Origin: Sphingosinicella terrae
Lineage (GTDB): Bacteria; Pseudomonadota; Alphaproteobacteria; Sphingomonadales; Sphingomonadaceae
Reading direction: 5' to 3'
NCBI RefSeq assembly: GCF_003347635.1
Contig: NZ_QDFY01000002.1
Location: forward strand, 62,001-126,000
DNA length: 64,000 bases
Within the stretch, counting starts at the first letter, position 1; every line of letters starts with the position of its first letter. Below are positions 20,074-28,042 of the stretch, one piece after another. The notes under the pieces were generated by a model, which was not told the DNA's origin, did no database searches, and worked only from the letters and a program-made list of their open reading frames with translations. A program made the position numbers and the translations under genes.

Positions 20074-20130
20074 AAAGAACCCCTCCACCAGGCTTCGCTT
20101 GGTTCCCCTCCCCACAAAATTGTGGGGAGG
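20074..20130. repeat. Intergenic repeat with perfect 11-bp hairpin between tsaC and msrA
   Basis: The hairpin CCTCCCCACAA (20107-20117) / TTGTGGGGAGG (20120-20130) is a perfect 11-bp stem around two A residues. Just before it, CCACCAGGC-TTC-GCTTGG forms a second, imperfect stem. Elements of this kind (a 'caggcttcgctggttcccctccccac' theme) are familiar between convergent genes in sphingomonads and caulobacters; that statement is from general knowledge, not a search. It sits between two convergent genes, so a bidirectional terminator role is likely even without long T runs. Confidence 0.6.
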
Positions 20131-20141
20131 AAGGCGGGGCC

Positions 20142-20690
20142 TCATCCCTCCGCGGTCTGGTTCTTCAGCCTCGCCGCAAAGCTCTTGCGCAGCTTCTGAA
20201 GCTTGGGCGGGATGGTAGCCAGGCAATAGGGATTGCGCTGCCCTTCGCCCTCCCAATAATCCTGATGGTAATCTTCCGCGGGCCACCAGTCCGACAGCGG
20301 CTCGATTCGGGTGACGATCGGATCGGGCCAGTCGGCCTGGGCACGCTGGATGGCGCGCCGCGCCGCTTCTTCCTGCTCGGGCGAATGAGGAAAGATGGCG
20401 GAGCGATATTGGGTGCCGACGTCATTGCCCTGGCGATTGAGCTGAGTGGGATCGTGCGTCGCGAAGAAGATGTCGAGGAGCTCGTCGTAGCTGATCGCCT
20501 CGTCGTCATAGGTGATGCGGATGGCTTCCGCGTGGCCGGTGTCGCCGCCGCACACCTGCTTGTAGCTGGGTTCGGCGATGTGGCCGCCGGTATAGCCGCT
20601 GTCGACGGCGGTGACGCCGATCACGTCGCTGAAAACGGCCTCGGTGCACCAGAAGCATCCGCCCGCCAGGGTCGCCTGCTGGGTCGCCAT
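20142..20690 (-). CDS. msrA: Peptide-methionine (S)-S-oxide reductase
   Basis: 182 residues. It reduces the S-epimer of methionine sulfoxide in proteins and free methionine. The catalytic motif GGCFWCTE is at residues 10-17 with nucleophilic Cys12. Other hallmarks are VDSGYTGGHIAEPSYKQVC, GHAEAIRITYD, DPTQLNRQGNDVGTQYRS and the late AEDYHQDYW. It is cytoplasmic with no signal peptide. An AAAGGAG ribosome site lies in the 16-base gap after the sensor kinase gene, so it is the third gene of the response regulator-kinase operon, an unusual partner that suggests redox control. Confidence 0.96.
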   Translation of the reverse strand: MATQQATLAGGCFWCTEAVFSDVIGVTAVDSGYTGGHIAEPSYKQVCGGDTGHAEAIRITYDDEAISYDELLDIFFATHDPTQLNRQGNDVGTQYRSAIFPHSPEQEEAARRAIQRAQADWPDPIVTRIEPLSDWWPAEDYHQDYWEGEGQRNPYCLATIPPKLQKLRKSFAARLKNQTAEG

Positions 20691-20706
20691 GATCTTGCTC
20701 CTTTCC

Positions 20707-22668
20707 TCAGGTCGAGTTTCTCGGGGGCTCGGCGCGGGGCAGGGTGAAGCGGAAAACGGCTCCACCCGCCGGACGATTCTCCGCCCATATCTTGCCCCCA
20801 TGCAGCTCCACGATCGTGCGGCTGATGGCAAGGCCGATCCCCATCCCACCGCTCTTGGTCGTCACGAAGCGAGAGAAAAGGGTGTCGAACTGCTCGGGCG
20901 CGATTCCGCCGCCGCTATCGGCGACCTCCACCTCGACCATCGTTCCGGCGGCATGGGTGCAGATGTCGATCTCGCGTCGCTCCGACCCGCCAATCGCCTC
21001 GACCGCGTTTCGGATCAGGTTGATCAGCACCTGTTGGATCTGGATGGGGTCGGCGCGGACCCAGGCGGCGTCGCGGTCGAGGTGGATCCTGTGACGGATC
21101 CCGAGCGCACGCGCGTCGACGAAGGCGACAACCGCCGCCTCGTCGATCAACGTCGGCAGATTCTGAGTCTGGACCGAGACGGTGCCGCGGGAAACGAGGT
21201 CGCGCAGGCGCCGAATGATCTCGCCGGCCCGATTGGCGCCGGCGGCCGCGGCCTCGAGCGCCTCGATCAGCTCCGCCTGCTTCGCCGGACCGGCGGCGGC
21301 GAGTCGCCTTGCGCCGCTGATGAAGTTGCTGAGCGCCGCCAGCGGTTGATTCAGCTCGTGGGCCAACGTCGAGGCCATCGTTCCCATGGCGCTGACCCGG
21401 GACACGTGGATCAGTTCGGCCTGCATGCGGCGGACCTCGGCTTCGGCGCGCTTGCGCGCGGTCACGTCCGCCATGGCGCCCACGGCGCGGCGAGGCTCGC
21501 CTTGAGGACCGCGGATGATGAAGCCGCGATCGAGCATGTCGGCATAGTCGCCGTCGTCGCGCCGGAAACGATATTCCTCAGACCAGAGGTTGCCGTCGCC
21601 GTCTATGGCCCCCCAGAAGCTGGCGAGGACCCGATCCCGCTCCTCCGGGTGGAGACGGTAGGCCCACCAGTCCAGCCGGCTCATTCCGGCTGAACCGGTA
21701 TCGGCGCCCAGGATGACGGCGCTGTTCTCGCTCCACTCGAGCCGATCCCCCGGAATGTCATAATCCCAGACCGCCTCGCCGGTGGCCTCGATTGCCAGCC
21801 TGTATCGCCGATCGATCTCACGCCTGGACTGATCCGCCAGCCATTCGTCATGAATGTCCTCGCCGACTCCGTACCAGCGGGTGATGCGTCCTTGCTCATA
21901 ATGGGGTACGGCTCGGACGCGGAAATAGTGATAGCTCCCGTCGCTGACCCGGAGGCGCACTTCGGCGGAATAGGGACTGCCGCGCGCGATCGCTTCCGCC
22001 ATTCCCTCCATGAAGCTTTCGCGCTCGTCGGGATGAAGCGCACGGCTTGGGTCGTCTTCCGGGCTCAGGCCGGTGATCTCGAGGAATCGAGGACTGAGCG
22101 TTCGGCCGGTGCCGTCAGGACCGATCGACCAGACGATCTGTCGGGTCAGGTCAAGAGTGATGCGGTGCAACTGCTCGCTTTCGCGAAGCCTCCGCTCCGC
22201 CTCCCGCTGCTTGTCGATGTCCTCGGTCGATCCATACCAGCAATCGATTCGCCCCTGGGCGTCGCGCACGGCCATTGCCCGCGAGCGCAGGGCTCGCGTC
22301 GAGCCATCCGCGAAAAGCCCCCTGAACTCGACCTCGAATGGCTGGCCGGTGGCCAGGCTGCGATTCCACTGATCGACAAGGCGCTGGCGGTCCGAGGGAT
22401 GCACTCGCTCGACCCAGCCGCCTTCGAGCGCGAGCGCATCCTCCATCCCGATGAGCGTGCTGAAGCCGGTCCCGACTTCGAGGAGATGGCCGGAAGGATC
22501 GGCGCACCAGACTAGCGACTCGGCGAGCTCCGCGGCATGGCGATACATCGCCTCACGGGCGCGAAGCGTCTCGAGCTCGGCGCGCAGGCGATCGATCTCG
22601 CTCGGCGCCACGTCGGGTCTCTCCCCGGCGAGATCGGCCTTGTCCGCGTCGGGCGGAGGCGAGGCCAT
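20707..22668 (-). CDS. PAS-domain sensor histidine kinase, FixL-like
   Basis: 653 residues with no membrane segments, so a cytoplasmic sensor. After a coiled N-terminus there are three PAS domains of the PAS_3 type, at about residues 45-170, 180-290 and 300-415. They include repeated LHPDER/VHPSDR and WYGxxEDI motifs. The HisKA H-box is ASTLAHELNQPLAAL with His437, then the N-box LINLIRNAVEAIGG and ATP-lid motifs VADSGGGIAPEQ and SGGMGIGLAISRTIVE. The architecture matches FixL-class kinases. I could not identify a haem-binding histidine with certainty, so oxygen sensing is not claimed. It starts three bases after the FixJ-like gene. Confidence 0.92.
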   Translation of the reverse strand: MASPPPDADKADLAGERPDVAPSEIDRLRAELETLRAREAMYRHAAELAESLVWCADPSGHLLEVGTGFSTLIGMEDALALEGGWVERVHPSDRQRLVDQWNRSLATGQPFEVEFRGLFADGSTRALRSRAMAVRDAQGRIDCWYGSTEDIDKQREAERRLRESEQLHRITLDLTRQIVWSIGPDGTGRTLSPRFLEITGLSPEDDPSRALHPDERESFMEGMAEAIARGSPYSAEVRLRVSDGSYHYFRVRAVPHYEQGRITRWYGVGEDIHDEWLADQSRREIDRRYRLAIEATGEAVWDYDIPGDRLEWSENSAVILGADTGSAGMSRLDWWAYRLHPEERDRVLASFWGAIDGDGNLWSEEYRFRRDDGDYADMLDRGFIIRGPQGEPRRAVGAMADVTARKRAEAEVRRMQAELIHVSRVSAMGTMASTLAHELNQPLAALSNFISGARRLAAAGPAKQAELIEALEAAAAGANRAGEIIRRLRDLVSRGTVSVQTQNLPTLIDEAAVVAFVDARALGIRHRIHLDRDAAWVRADPIQIQQVLINLIRNAVEAIGGSERREIDICTHAAGTMVEVEVADSGGGIAPEQFDTLFSRFVTTKSGGMGIGLAISRTIVELHGGKIWAENRPAGGAVFRFTLPRAEPPRNST

Positions 22669-22671
22669 GAT

Positions 22672-23328
22672 TCAACCCTCGTCGGCGTTCGCGGGATCGA
22701 CGCCTGCTTCGAGCGCGAGCGTGAGCGCTTCCGCGAGGCTCGCCACCTGGAGGCGATCCATCATATTGCCGCGATGCATCTCGACGGTGCGGAGGCTGAT
22801 CCCCAGCCGGGCGGCGAGCTGCTTGTTGGACTCCCCGGCGAGCAGGCCGCGCAGAACGTCGGTCTCGCGCGCGGTGAGCTGGCCGACCCGATCGCGCGCC
22901 GCGCGCTTGCGCCTTCCGCTCGATTCGCGCTGGTCGAGCAGGGTGAATGCGTTGGCGAAGCAGGCGAGCAGCGCATCCTCGGAAAAAGGCTTCTCGATGA
23001 AGTCGATGGCGCCAAGCTTCATGGCGCGGACCGCGACCGGAACCTCGCCATGTCCAGTCATCACGATCACCGGCCAGTCGATCTCCCGTTTCGACAGCTC
23101 CGTCATGACGTGAAAGCCGTCCATCTGCGGCATCCTGAGATCGAGAAGAATGCAGCCCGGCTGAAGGTCGGGAATGGCGTCGAGGAAATCTTCGCCCGAA
23201 GCAAATGGATGGGAACGTATTTCGGAGGCGCCAAGCATGAAGCTCAGCGATCGGCGCACGTCACGATCGTCGTCGACGACGTAGACGAAGTGCGAACTCG
23301 TCGGGATTTTCTCGTTTTCTTCTGTCAT
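22672..23328 (-). CDS. FixJ-family response regulator
   Basis: 218 residues. The receiver domain has the acidic pocket VYVVDDDRDVR and phospho-acceptor Asp63 in CILLDLRMPQMDG. It also has the switch Thr in VIVMTGHGEVP and Lys in DFIEKPF. A short linker leads to a LuxR/NarL-type DNA-binding domain: LTARETDVLRGLLAGESNKQLAARLGIS then RTVEMHRGNMM. This pairs with the PAS kinase encoded immediately downstream. Its operon also contains msrA, so oxidative or redox stress genes may be its targets. Confidence 0.93.
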   Translation of the reverse strand: MTEENEKIPTSSHFVYVVDDDRDVRRSLSFMLGASEIRSHPFASGEDFLDAIPDLQPGCILLDLRMPQMDGFHVMTELSKREIDWPVIVMTGHGEVPVAVRAMKLGAIDFIEKPFSEDALLACFANAFTLLDQRESSGRRKRAARDRVGQLTARETDVLRGLLAGESNKQLAARLGISLRTVEMHRGNMMDRLQVASLAEALTLALEAGVDPANADEG

Positions 23329-23462
23329 GGCAGGCGCATCCAGATGACGCTTCGCCGGGAAAAGCGCAAGAGAGGCACACCTGCTCCGTTGGGCCGCACG
23401 CCCGCTTGTCCGGAACCTCTCCGCCGGGCGCCGGTTGAATGCCGCCGAGGGAGACTTGGGCG

Positions 23463-23684
23463 ATGAACAGCGAAGAGGCGATCGGCCAGCCGAGCGATGT
23501 GGCCGCCGAGGACGGAGATGTGATTGTCGAGGGTCCTGACGGTGTCGCCGTGACCCTGACAGCCGAAGCGGCCGAGGAGACCGGCCGGCGGATGCTTCGG
23601 GCTGCCAGGGATGCCCGCCGTCAATCCGGCACGGGCAGCGATCCTAAAGTGCATGGGGATCCGGGAGACGCTGGCGCAGCTTGA
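23463..23684 (+). CDS. Small acidic hypothetical protein
   Basis: 73 residues with a GAGGGAGAC box ahead of the ATG. It is acidic, soluble and predicted mostly helical in the C-terminal half. The core EGPDGVAVTLTAEAAEETGRR looks like a conserved small-protein family seen in sphingomonads (recollection, not searched). The last 41 bases overlap the 3' end of the convergent LigD-polymerase gene. The function is unknown. Confidence 0.55.
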   Translation: MNSEEAIGQPSDVAAEDGDVIVEGPDGVAVTLTAEAAEETGRRMLRAARDARRQSGTGSDPKVHGDPGDAGAA

Positions 23685-24519
23685 TCATGCCGGCCCATGG
23701 ATCTTCGCGACCGGATACCAGCTTCGCGACGGTTCGAACGGTATAGCGGCCGGGATCGAGATCGGCATCGAGCGCGCCCCAGTCCAGCGGCAGTGCGACG
23801 GGAGCGCCGGGACGGGCCCGTGTGGAATAGGGGCCGACGGCGGTCGAGGTCGGATCGTTCCGAAGATAGTCGATGAAGATCCGGCCGACCCGCTCCGCCT
23901 TGGCGATACGGGTGAGATAGCGTGCCGGATCGTCGGCGGCCATCACCTCCGAGAAGGCCTTGGCCCAGCCCTTCACCTCGCGCCATTCGTGGACCGGATC
24001 TATCGGGACGACGACGTGCAGGCCCTTTCCGCCGGTCGTCTTGACGAAGCTGGCGAGGCCGAGCGCGTCCAGTCGCTTGCGCACCTCCAGGGCCGCCGCG
24101 ACGACGTCGGCAAAGCCGAGACCTTCGTCCGGATCGAGATCGAAGATCACCCGGTCCGCCCGGTCCGGATGCTCGACCGTCACACTCCAAGGATGAATCT
24201 CGAGCACGCCGATCTGGACGAGCGCGACCAGGCCGGCGGCATCGCGGATGAAGAGATAGGGATTGTCGAAACCCGGCACTTTCACTTTCTCGATCTGGCG
24301 CGGAATTCCGGCGCCCGCGTGGCGCTGGTAGAAGCAGTTCTTCTGCCGCCCCGTCGGGCAGCGGACCATCGTGATCGGCCGCATCGAAACATGGGGGAGC
24401 ATGACCTCGGCGACGGCCAGATAATGATCGGCGAGATCGCTCTTGGTGATACCCTGCTCCGGGTAGAGGATCTTGTCGGGGTTGCTGAGCCGCACCCCTT
24501 CGACGACCCGCTCGCTCAT
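23644..24519 (-). CDS. ligD: Non-homologous end-joining polymerase domain protein (LigD polymerase)
   Basis: 291 residues from MSERVVEGVRLSNPDK, the usual start of stand-alone LigD polymerase domains (archaeo-eukaryotic primase fold). Catalytic aspartates lie in VIFDLDPDEGLGF. Other family marks are NPDKILYPEQGITKSDL, KTTGGKGLHVVVPI and the GPYSTRARPGAPVALPL loop. It adds nucleotides, preferably ribonucleotides, at broken DNA ends. Its ATG overlaps the TGA of the upstream ligase gene, so the pair replaces a fused LigD. No Ku gene or 3'-phosphoesterase domain is present in the window. Confidence 0.9.
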   Translation of the reverse strand: MSERVVEGVRLSNPDKILYPEQGITKSDLADHYLAVAEVMLPHVSMRPITMVRCPTGRQKNCFYQRHAGAGIPRQIEKVKVPGFDNPYLFIRDAAGLVALVQIGVLEIHPWSVTVEHPDRADRVIFDLDPDEGLGFADVVAAALEVRKRLDALGLASFVKTTGGKGLHVVVPIDPVHEWREVKGWAKAFSEVMAADDPARYLTRIAKAERVGRIFIDYLRNDPTSTAVGPYSTRARPGAPVALPLDWGALDADLDPGRYTVRTVAKLVSGREDPWAGMIKLRQRLPDPHAL

Positions 24520-25574
24520 CGCGCACCCTCCAGCGACTGGATCAGCTCTCCGGGGCCGGCTTCGGGCTGAAGCTGGTCCATCCGGCATTGGCGGGGCGCC
24601 TTGTCCGGACGCCAGCGCAGGAACTTGGTGCCGTGGCGGAAGCGGTCACCGGTAATGTGGTCGTAGCGGACTTCGACGACCAGCTCGGGGCGAAGCGGCT
24701 GCCACTCGGCGGAACGTTCGGTGCTCCATCGACTGGGGCCTCCCGGCGCGCGCCCGGTGAAGCCGGGCGGTTCCACGATCGCCTCCAGCCTGGCGGTGAG
24801 CGAAGACTTCTCTTCCGCCGGAATTGCGGAGGTGAAGCCGACATGATTGAGCTTCCCGCTTTCATCGTAAAGCCCGAGCAGCAGGGACCCGATCCCGCCA
24901 CCTTTGGCGGCATACCGAAAGCCGCCGACGACGCAGTCGGCCGTGCGCCTCTGCTTGACCTTGAGCATGGCCCGTTCGCCGGGTTCGTAAGCCGCGTCGC
25001 GACGCTTGGCGACGACGCCGTCGAGGGCGCCACCGGTGGAGGCGAGCCAGTCCTCGGCGATGGCGCGGTCCGTCGTGCATGGCGAAAGACGGACATCTTC
25101 CCGCGCCACTTGCTCGTGAAATTGTGCGAGTGCCGCCCGGCGGCTTTCGAGCGGGGAGCCGATCAAAATCTCGTCGCCGATCTGGAGGGCATCGAACAGG
25201 ATGATCTGCGCCGGACTGGCCGCCGCAAGCTTGCGAATTCGACTCTCGGCGGGATGGAGACGCAGTTGCAGGGCGTCGAAGGAAAGAATGCCGTCGATCG
25301 GGATGACCAATTCACCGTCGAGCACCAAGCGGTCCCCGGGAAGCTGGCGTACGGCTGCCTCGATCTCGGGGAAGTAGCGCGTCAGCGGCCGCTCGGCCTT
25401 CGACTGGAGCTCGACCGCGTCTCCGTCACGATAGACGAGACACCGGAAGCCGTCCCATTTCGGCTCGAACTGCCAGCCCTCGTCGGTCGGCAGCGACTCG
25501 ACCAGCTTCGCCTCCATCGGCGGCAACGGGCGATCGATCCCGAGGCGGTCGAATCGGGTCAGCGGGATCTCCAT
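24516..25574 (-). CDS. ATP-dependent DNA ligase (LigD/LigC ligase domain)
   Basis: 352 residues. The adenylation site is EPKWDGFRCLVY, with the AMP-accepting Lys39. Other nucleotidyltransferase motifs are VLDGELV, IILFDALQI, LDGVVAKRRD and the late MLKVKQRRTADCVVGG (motif V). The C-terminal OB-fold covers about residues 220-345 and includes HGTKFLRWRPDK. It seals nicks during end joining, acting with the polymerase encoded right after it (ATGA overlap). It lacks the N-terminal phosphoesterase domain of full-length LigD. It could also be called LigC, the distinction being one of lineage. Confidence 0.9.
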   Translation of the reverse strand: MEIPLTRFDRLGIDRPLPPMEAKLVESLPTDEGWQFEPKWDGFRCLVYRDGDAVELQSKAERPLTRYFPEIEAAVRQLPGDRLVLDGELVIPIDGILSFDALQLRLHPAESRIRKLAAASPAQIILFDALQIGDEILIGSPLESRRAALAQFHEQVAREDVRLSPCTTDRAIAEDWLASTGGALDGVVAKRRDAAYEPGERAMLKVKQRRTADCVVGGFRYAAKGGGIGSLLLGLYDESGKLNHVGFTSAIPAEEKSSLTARLEAIVEPPGFTGRAPGGPSRWSTERSAEWQPLRPELVVEVRYDHITGDRFRHGTKFLRWRPDKAPRQCRMDQLQPEAGPGELIQSLEGAR

Positions 25575-25773
25575 GGCATCGAGGCAAAGAGACGCGCGGG
25601 GTTCGACGCGGTTCCGGCACGTCTCATCGACAGCCTGAAAAAGACGTTAAGGATTGTTCCCTGAGATTGCGCCGAGACGCTTCAAGGCCGGGATGGGACG
25701 AGCCCAGGCTCTGTTCCTCCTGGTTGGAAGAATTGCAAAAAACCCCAGCTGGGATGTACCGGGGAGGGCGTTC

Positions 25774-26454
25774 ATGATTTTGACGCGTAGGCAGATTATC
25801 GAGACCGGCGCCGCGACTGGCGCCCTTACCGTGCTGGCAAGCTCGCCCTTGCTCGCGCAGGTCGTGCAGCCTGCCGCCGCGACGGCGCCGCCAACATCGT
25901 CACCAACCGTTCCGGCGCGTCCCCGGGTCATGGTCGACCCGAGCGTCGACCCGCGCATCGTCACGCGGGCGCGCGCCGCCTTTGACCGGCACCGGTCGCA
26001 GATCGTCCACGGCGACATCGTCGGCATCGCCGACTTCACCAAGGTTTCAGCGGAGCCGCGTTTCTACCTGCTCGACACCAATAGCGGCGGGGTCACCCGT
26101 CATCTCGTCTCGCATGGTCGCGGCTCCGATCCGGCCCATACCGGCTTTCTGCAGCGCTTCTCCAACCAGATCGGCTCCGAAGCGAGTTCCGACGGCGCCT
26201 ATCTCACCAGCCAATATTACCATGGCAAATATGGCCGCTCGATGCGCGTGCGCGGGCTCGATCCGTCCAACAGCAATGCGGAGACGCGGGCGATCGTCGT
26301 CCATACCGCCTGGTATGCGGAACCCGACGTCGTTACCCAGATGGGCCGCCTCGGGCGCAGCGAAGGCTGCTTTGCGCTGCCGCACCAGAGCCTTCAGGAA
26401 GTGCTCGCGCGGCTCGGGCCCGGCCGCTTCCTTTACGCGGACCGGCTCGCCTGA
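25774..26454 (+). CDS. Murein L,D-transpeptidase catalytic-domain protein (YkuD_2 type)
   Basis: 226 residues from MILTRRQIIETG. The RR followed by a hydrophobic stretch to ASSPLLAQ makes a Tat- or Sec-type signal peptide. The catalytic domain belongs to the PF13645 branch: VGIADFTKVSAEPRFYLLD, LVSHGRGSDPAH, TSQYYHGKYGRSMRVRGLD, the histidine in IVVHTAWYA, and the nucleophile Cys199 in GRSEGCFALP. This branch is periplasmic and of uncertain physiological reaction. It converges with the FAD/Rieske gene and the two coding regions overlap by 22 bases. Confidence 0.9.
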   Translation: MILTRRQIIETGAATGALTVLASSPLLAQVVQPAAATAPPTSSPTVPARPRVMVDPSVDPRIVTRARAAFDRHRSQIVHGDIVGIADFTKVSAEPRFYLLDTNSGGVTRHLVSHGRGSDPAHTGFLQRFSNQIGSEASSDGAYLTSQYYHGKYGRSMRVRGLDPSNSNAETRAIVVHTAWYAEPDVVTQMGRLGRSEGCFALPHQSLQEVLARLGPGRFLYADRLA

Positions 26455-27962
26455 TCCTTCTTTGAGACGTGCGGCGCCAGCGGCTTGACCGCCGGCCCGT
26501 GGATGACCGCGCCGTCGAGACCGAAGCGCGAGCCGTGGCAGGGGCAGTCCCAGGTCCGGTCCGTCTCGTTCCAGCCGACGATGCAGCCCATATGCGTGCA
26601 GACCGCCGAAACCGCGTGCAGCGCGCCGCCTTCGTCGCGATAGCCGGCGACATTGTGGCCGTCGACCTTGAGCACCGCGCCCTCGCCGGGACGCAAATCG
26701 TCGAAGCCGTGCGGCTTGCGTGAAAGGTAGCCGCCGACGAGGTCGGCGGCGACTTCCGCATTCGCCTTCAGGAAGTCCTTCGCACCGGCGATCGGCTTGA
26801 TGCGCCGCGCGTCGAACAGGTCCAGCCAGGGATTGGCCCTGTCGGCAATGATGTCCGCCAGGAGGATCCCGGCGGCGGTGCCCATCGAAAGTCCCCACGC
26901 ATCGAAGCCGGTGGCGACGAGGCAGGCGCCGGCGCCGCCGGACGACCAGCCGACGAAGGGTGCGTGGTCCATCGGCGTGTAATCCTCATTGGTCCAGCGA
27001 TACTCCGCGGTCACGCCGAAATGCTCGGCGGCAAACCGCTCGATCTGCGCGAACGCCTGGCGTTCCTGGTCGACATGGCCGTGCTTGAACGTCGGCCCGG
27101 TGAAGATCATCCAGCTCCGGCCGTTCTCGTCGCGATGGCCGCGCAGAGAATGGTGGGGCGTCTCGACGCTGATGTGCATGCCCGCCGGCACGCGTGCCGG
27201 ATCCGCCTGTCCCATGATCACCGGGTGCATGTGCGGGTGATTCTCGGCGTAGAAGAGGCCGGTTTGGCCGAGCGGCAGGTGGGTCGCCATGACGACATGC
27301 TTCGCCCGCACCGATCCGGCGTCGGTGGCGGCGCGGTCCTTGCCCCAGTCGATCACCCGGCTGCCCTCGAAGACATAGCCGCCATTCCCCGGCAGGGTCG
27401 CCGCGAGGCCCTTCACATATCGGGTGGGGTGGAATTGCGCCTGGTCGTCCCAGCGCATCGCGGCGAGCACGTCGAAGGGAAGGCCGGTATCGCGGGTCAG
27501 CGAAGCGGGGAGACCGAGCCTTCGCGCGAGCTCGACCTCCTTCTCGATCTCGGCGACGTGATGCTCCTCCTTCGTGTAGGTGAAGGCGGGCCGGCGCTCG
27601 AGGCTGCAGTCGATGCCGAGCCGGCCGGCGAGATCCACGACGGTGCGAAGGCCGGTCTCGTTGGCATCGGCATAATGCCGGGCGGATTCTTCGCCGAACT
27701 TCCGCTCGATCGTCGTATATTTGATATTGTGCTGGGACGTGACCTTGGCGGTGGACTTGCCGGTCACCTCCTCGCCGACCCGCCGGGCCTCAAGCAAGGC
27801 GAAGCTGAGCCCGCGCTCCTTGAGCTGGCTCGCCGTGGTCACCCCCACGATGCCACCGCCGATGATGGCGACATCGACCTCCAGATCGCCGGTGAAGCTC
27901 GGGAAGCCGCTCGCGGGCGCGGTGGCGTTCCAATAGGACTGTCGGCGGGCGGCTGCGGCCAT
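26433..27962 (-). CDS. FAD-dependent oxidoreductase fused to a Rieske [2Fe-2S] domain
   Basis: 509 residues from MAAAARRQSYWN; GGAGAG precedes this ATG. The N-terminal DAO domain begins with the dinucleotide motif VAIIGGGIVGVTTASQL and has the ATG-like motif VVMATHLPLG. A FAD-binding GFDAWGLSMGTAAGILLAD follows near residue 375. The C-terminal ~90 residues are a Rieske ferredoxin: CTHMGC then WDCPCHGSRF, with the two Cys and two His iron ligands. Fusions of this type are soluble oxidases or demethylases of unknown substrate (often called glycine/D-amino-acid oxidase-like). No signal peptide. Monocistronic. Confidence 0.92.
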   Translation of the reverse strand: MAAAARRQSYWNATAPASGFPSFTGDLEVDVAIIGGGIVGVTTASQLKERGLSFALLEARRVGEEVTGKSTAKVTSQHNIKYTTIERKFGEESARHYADANETGLRTVVDLAGRLGIDCSLERRPAFTYTKEEHHVAEIEKEVELARRLGLPASLTRDTGLPFDVLAAMRWDDQAQFHPTRYVKGLAATLPGNGGYVFEGSRVIDWGKDRAATDAGSVRAKHVVMATHLPLGQTGLFYAENHPHMHPVIMGQADPARVPAGMHISVETPHHSLRGHRDENGRSWMIFTGPTFKHGHVDQERQAFAQIERFAAEHFGVTAEYRWTNEDYTPMDHAPFVGWSSGGAGACLVATGFDAWGLSMGTAAGILLADIIADRANPWLDLFDARRIKPIAGAKDFLKANAEVAADLVGGYLSRKPHGFDDLRPGEGAVLKVDGHNVAGYRDEGGALHAVSAVCTHMGCIVGWNETDRTWDCPCHGSRFGLDGAVIHGPAVKPLAPHVSKKDQASRSA

Positions 27963-28042
27963 GAGGTCTCTCCGGTGGGTGTTCACCGGGAGAACCAAGC
28001 TCGATTGCCGCTGTTCCAGCCCGCGCTCGCGGGCGCGACGGC

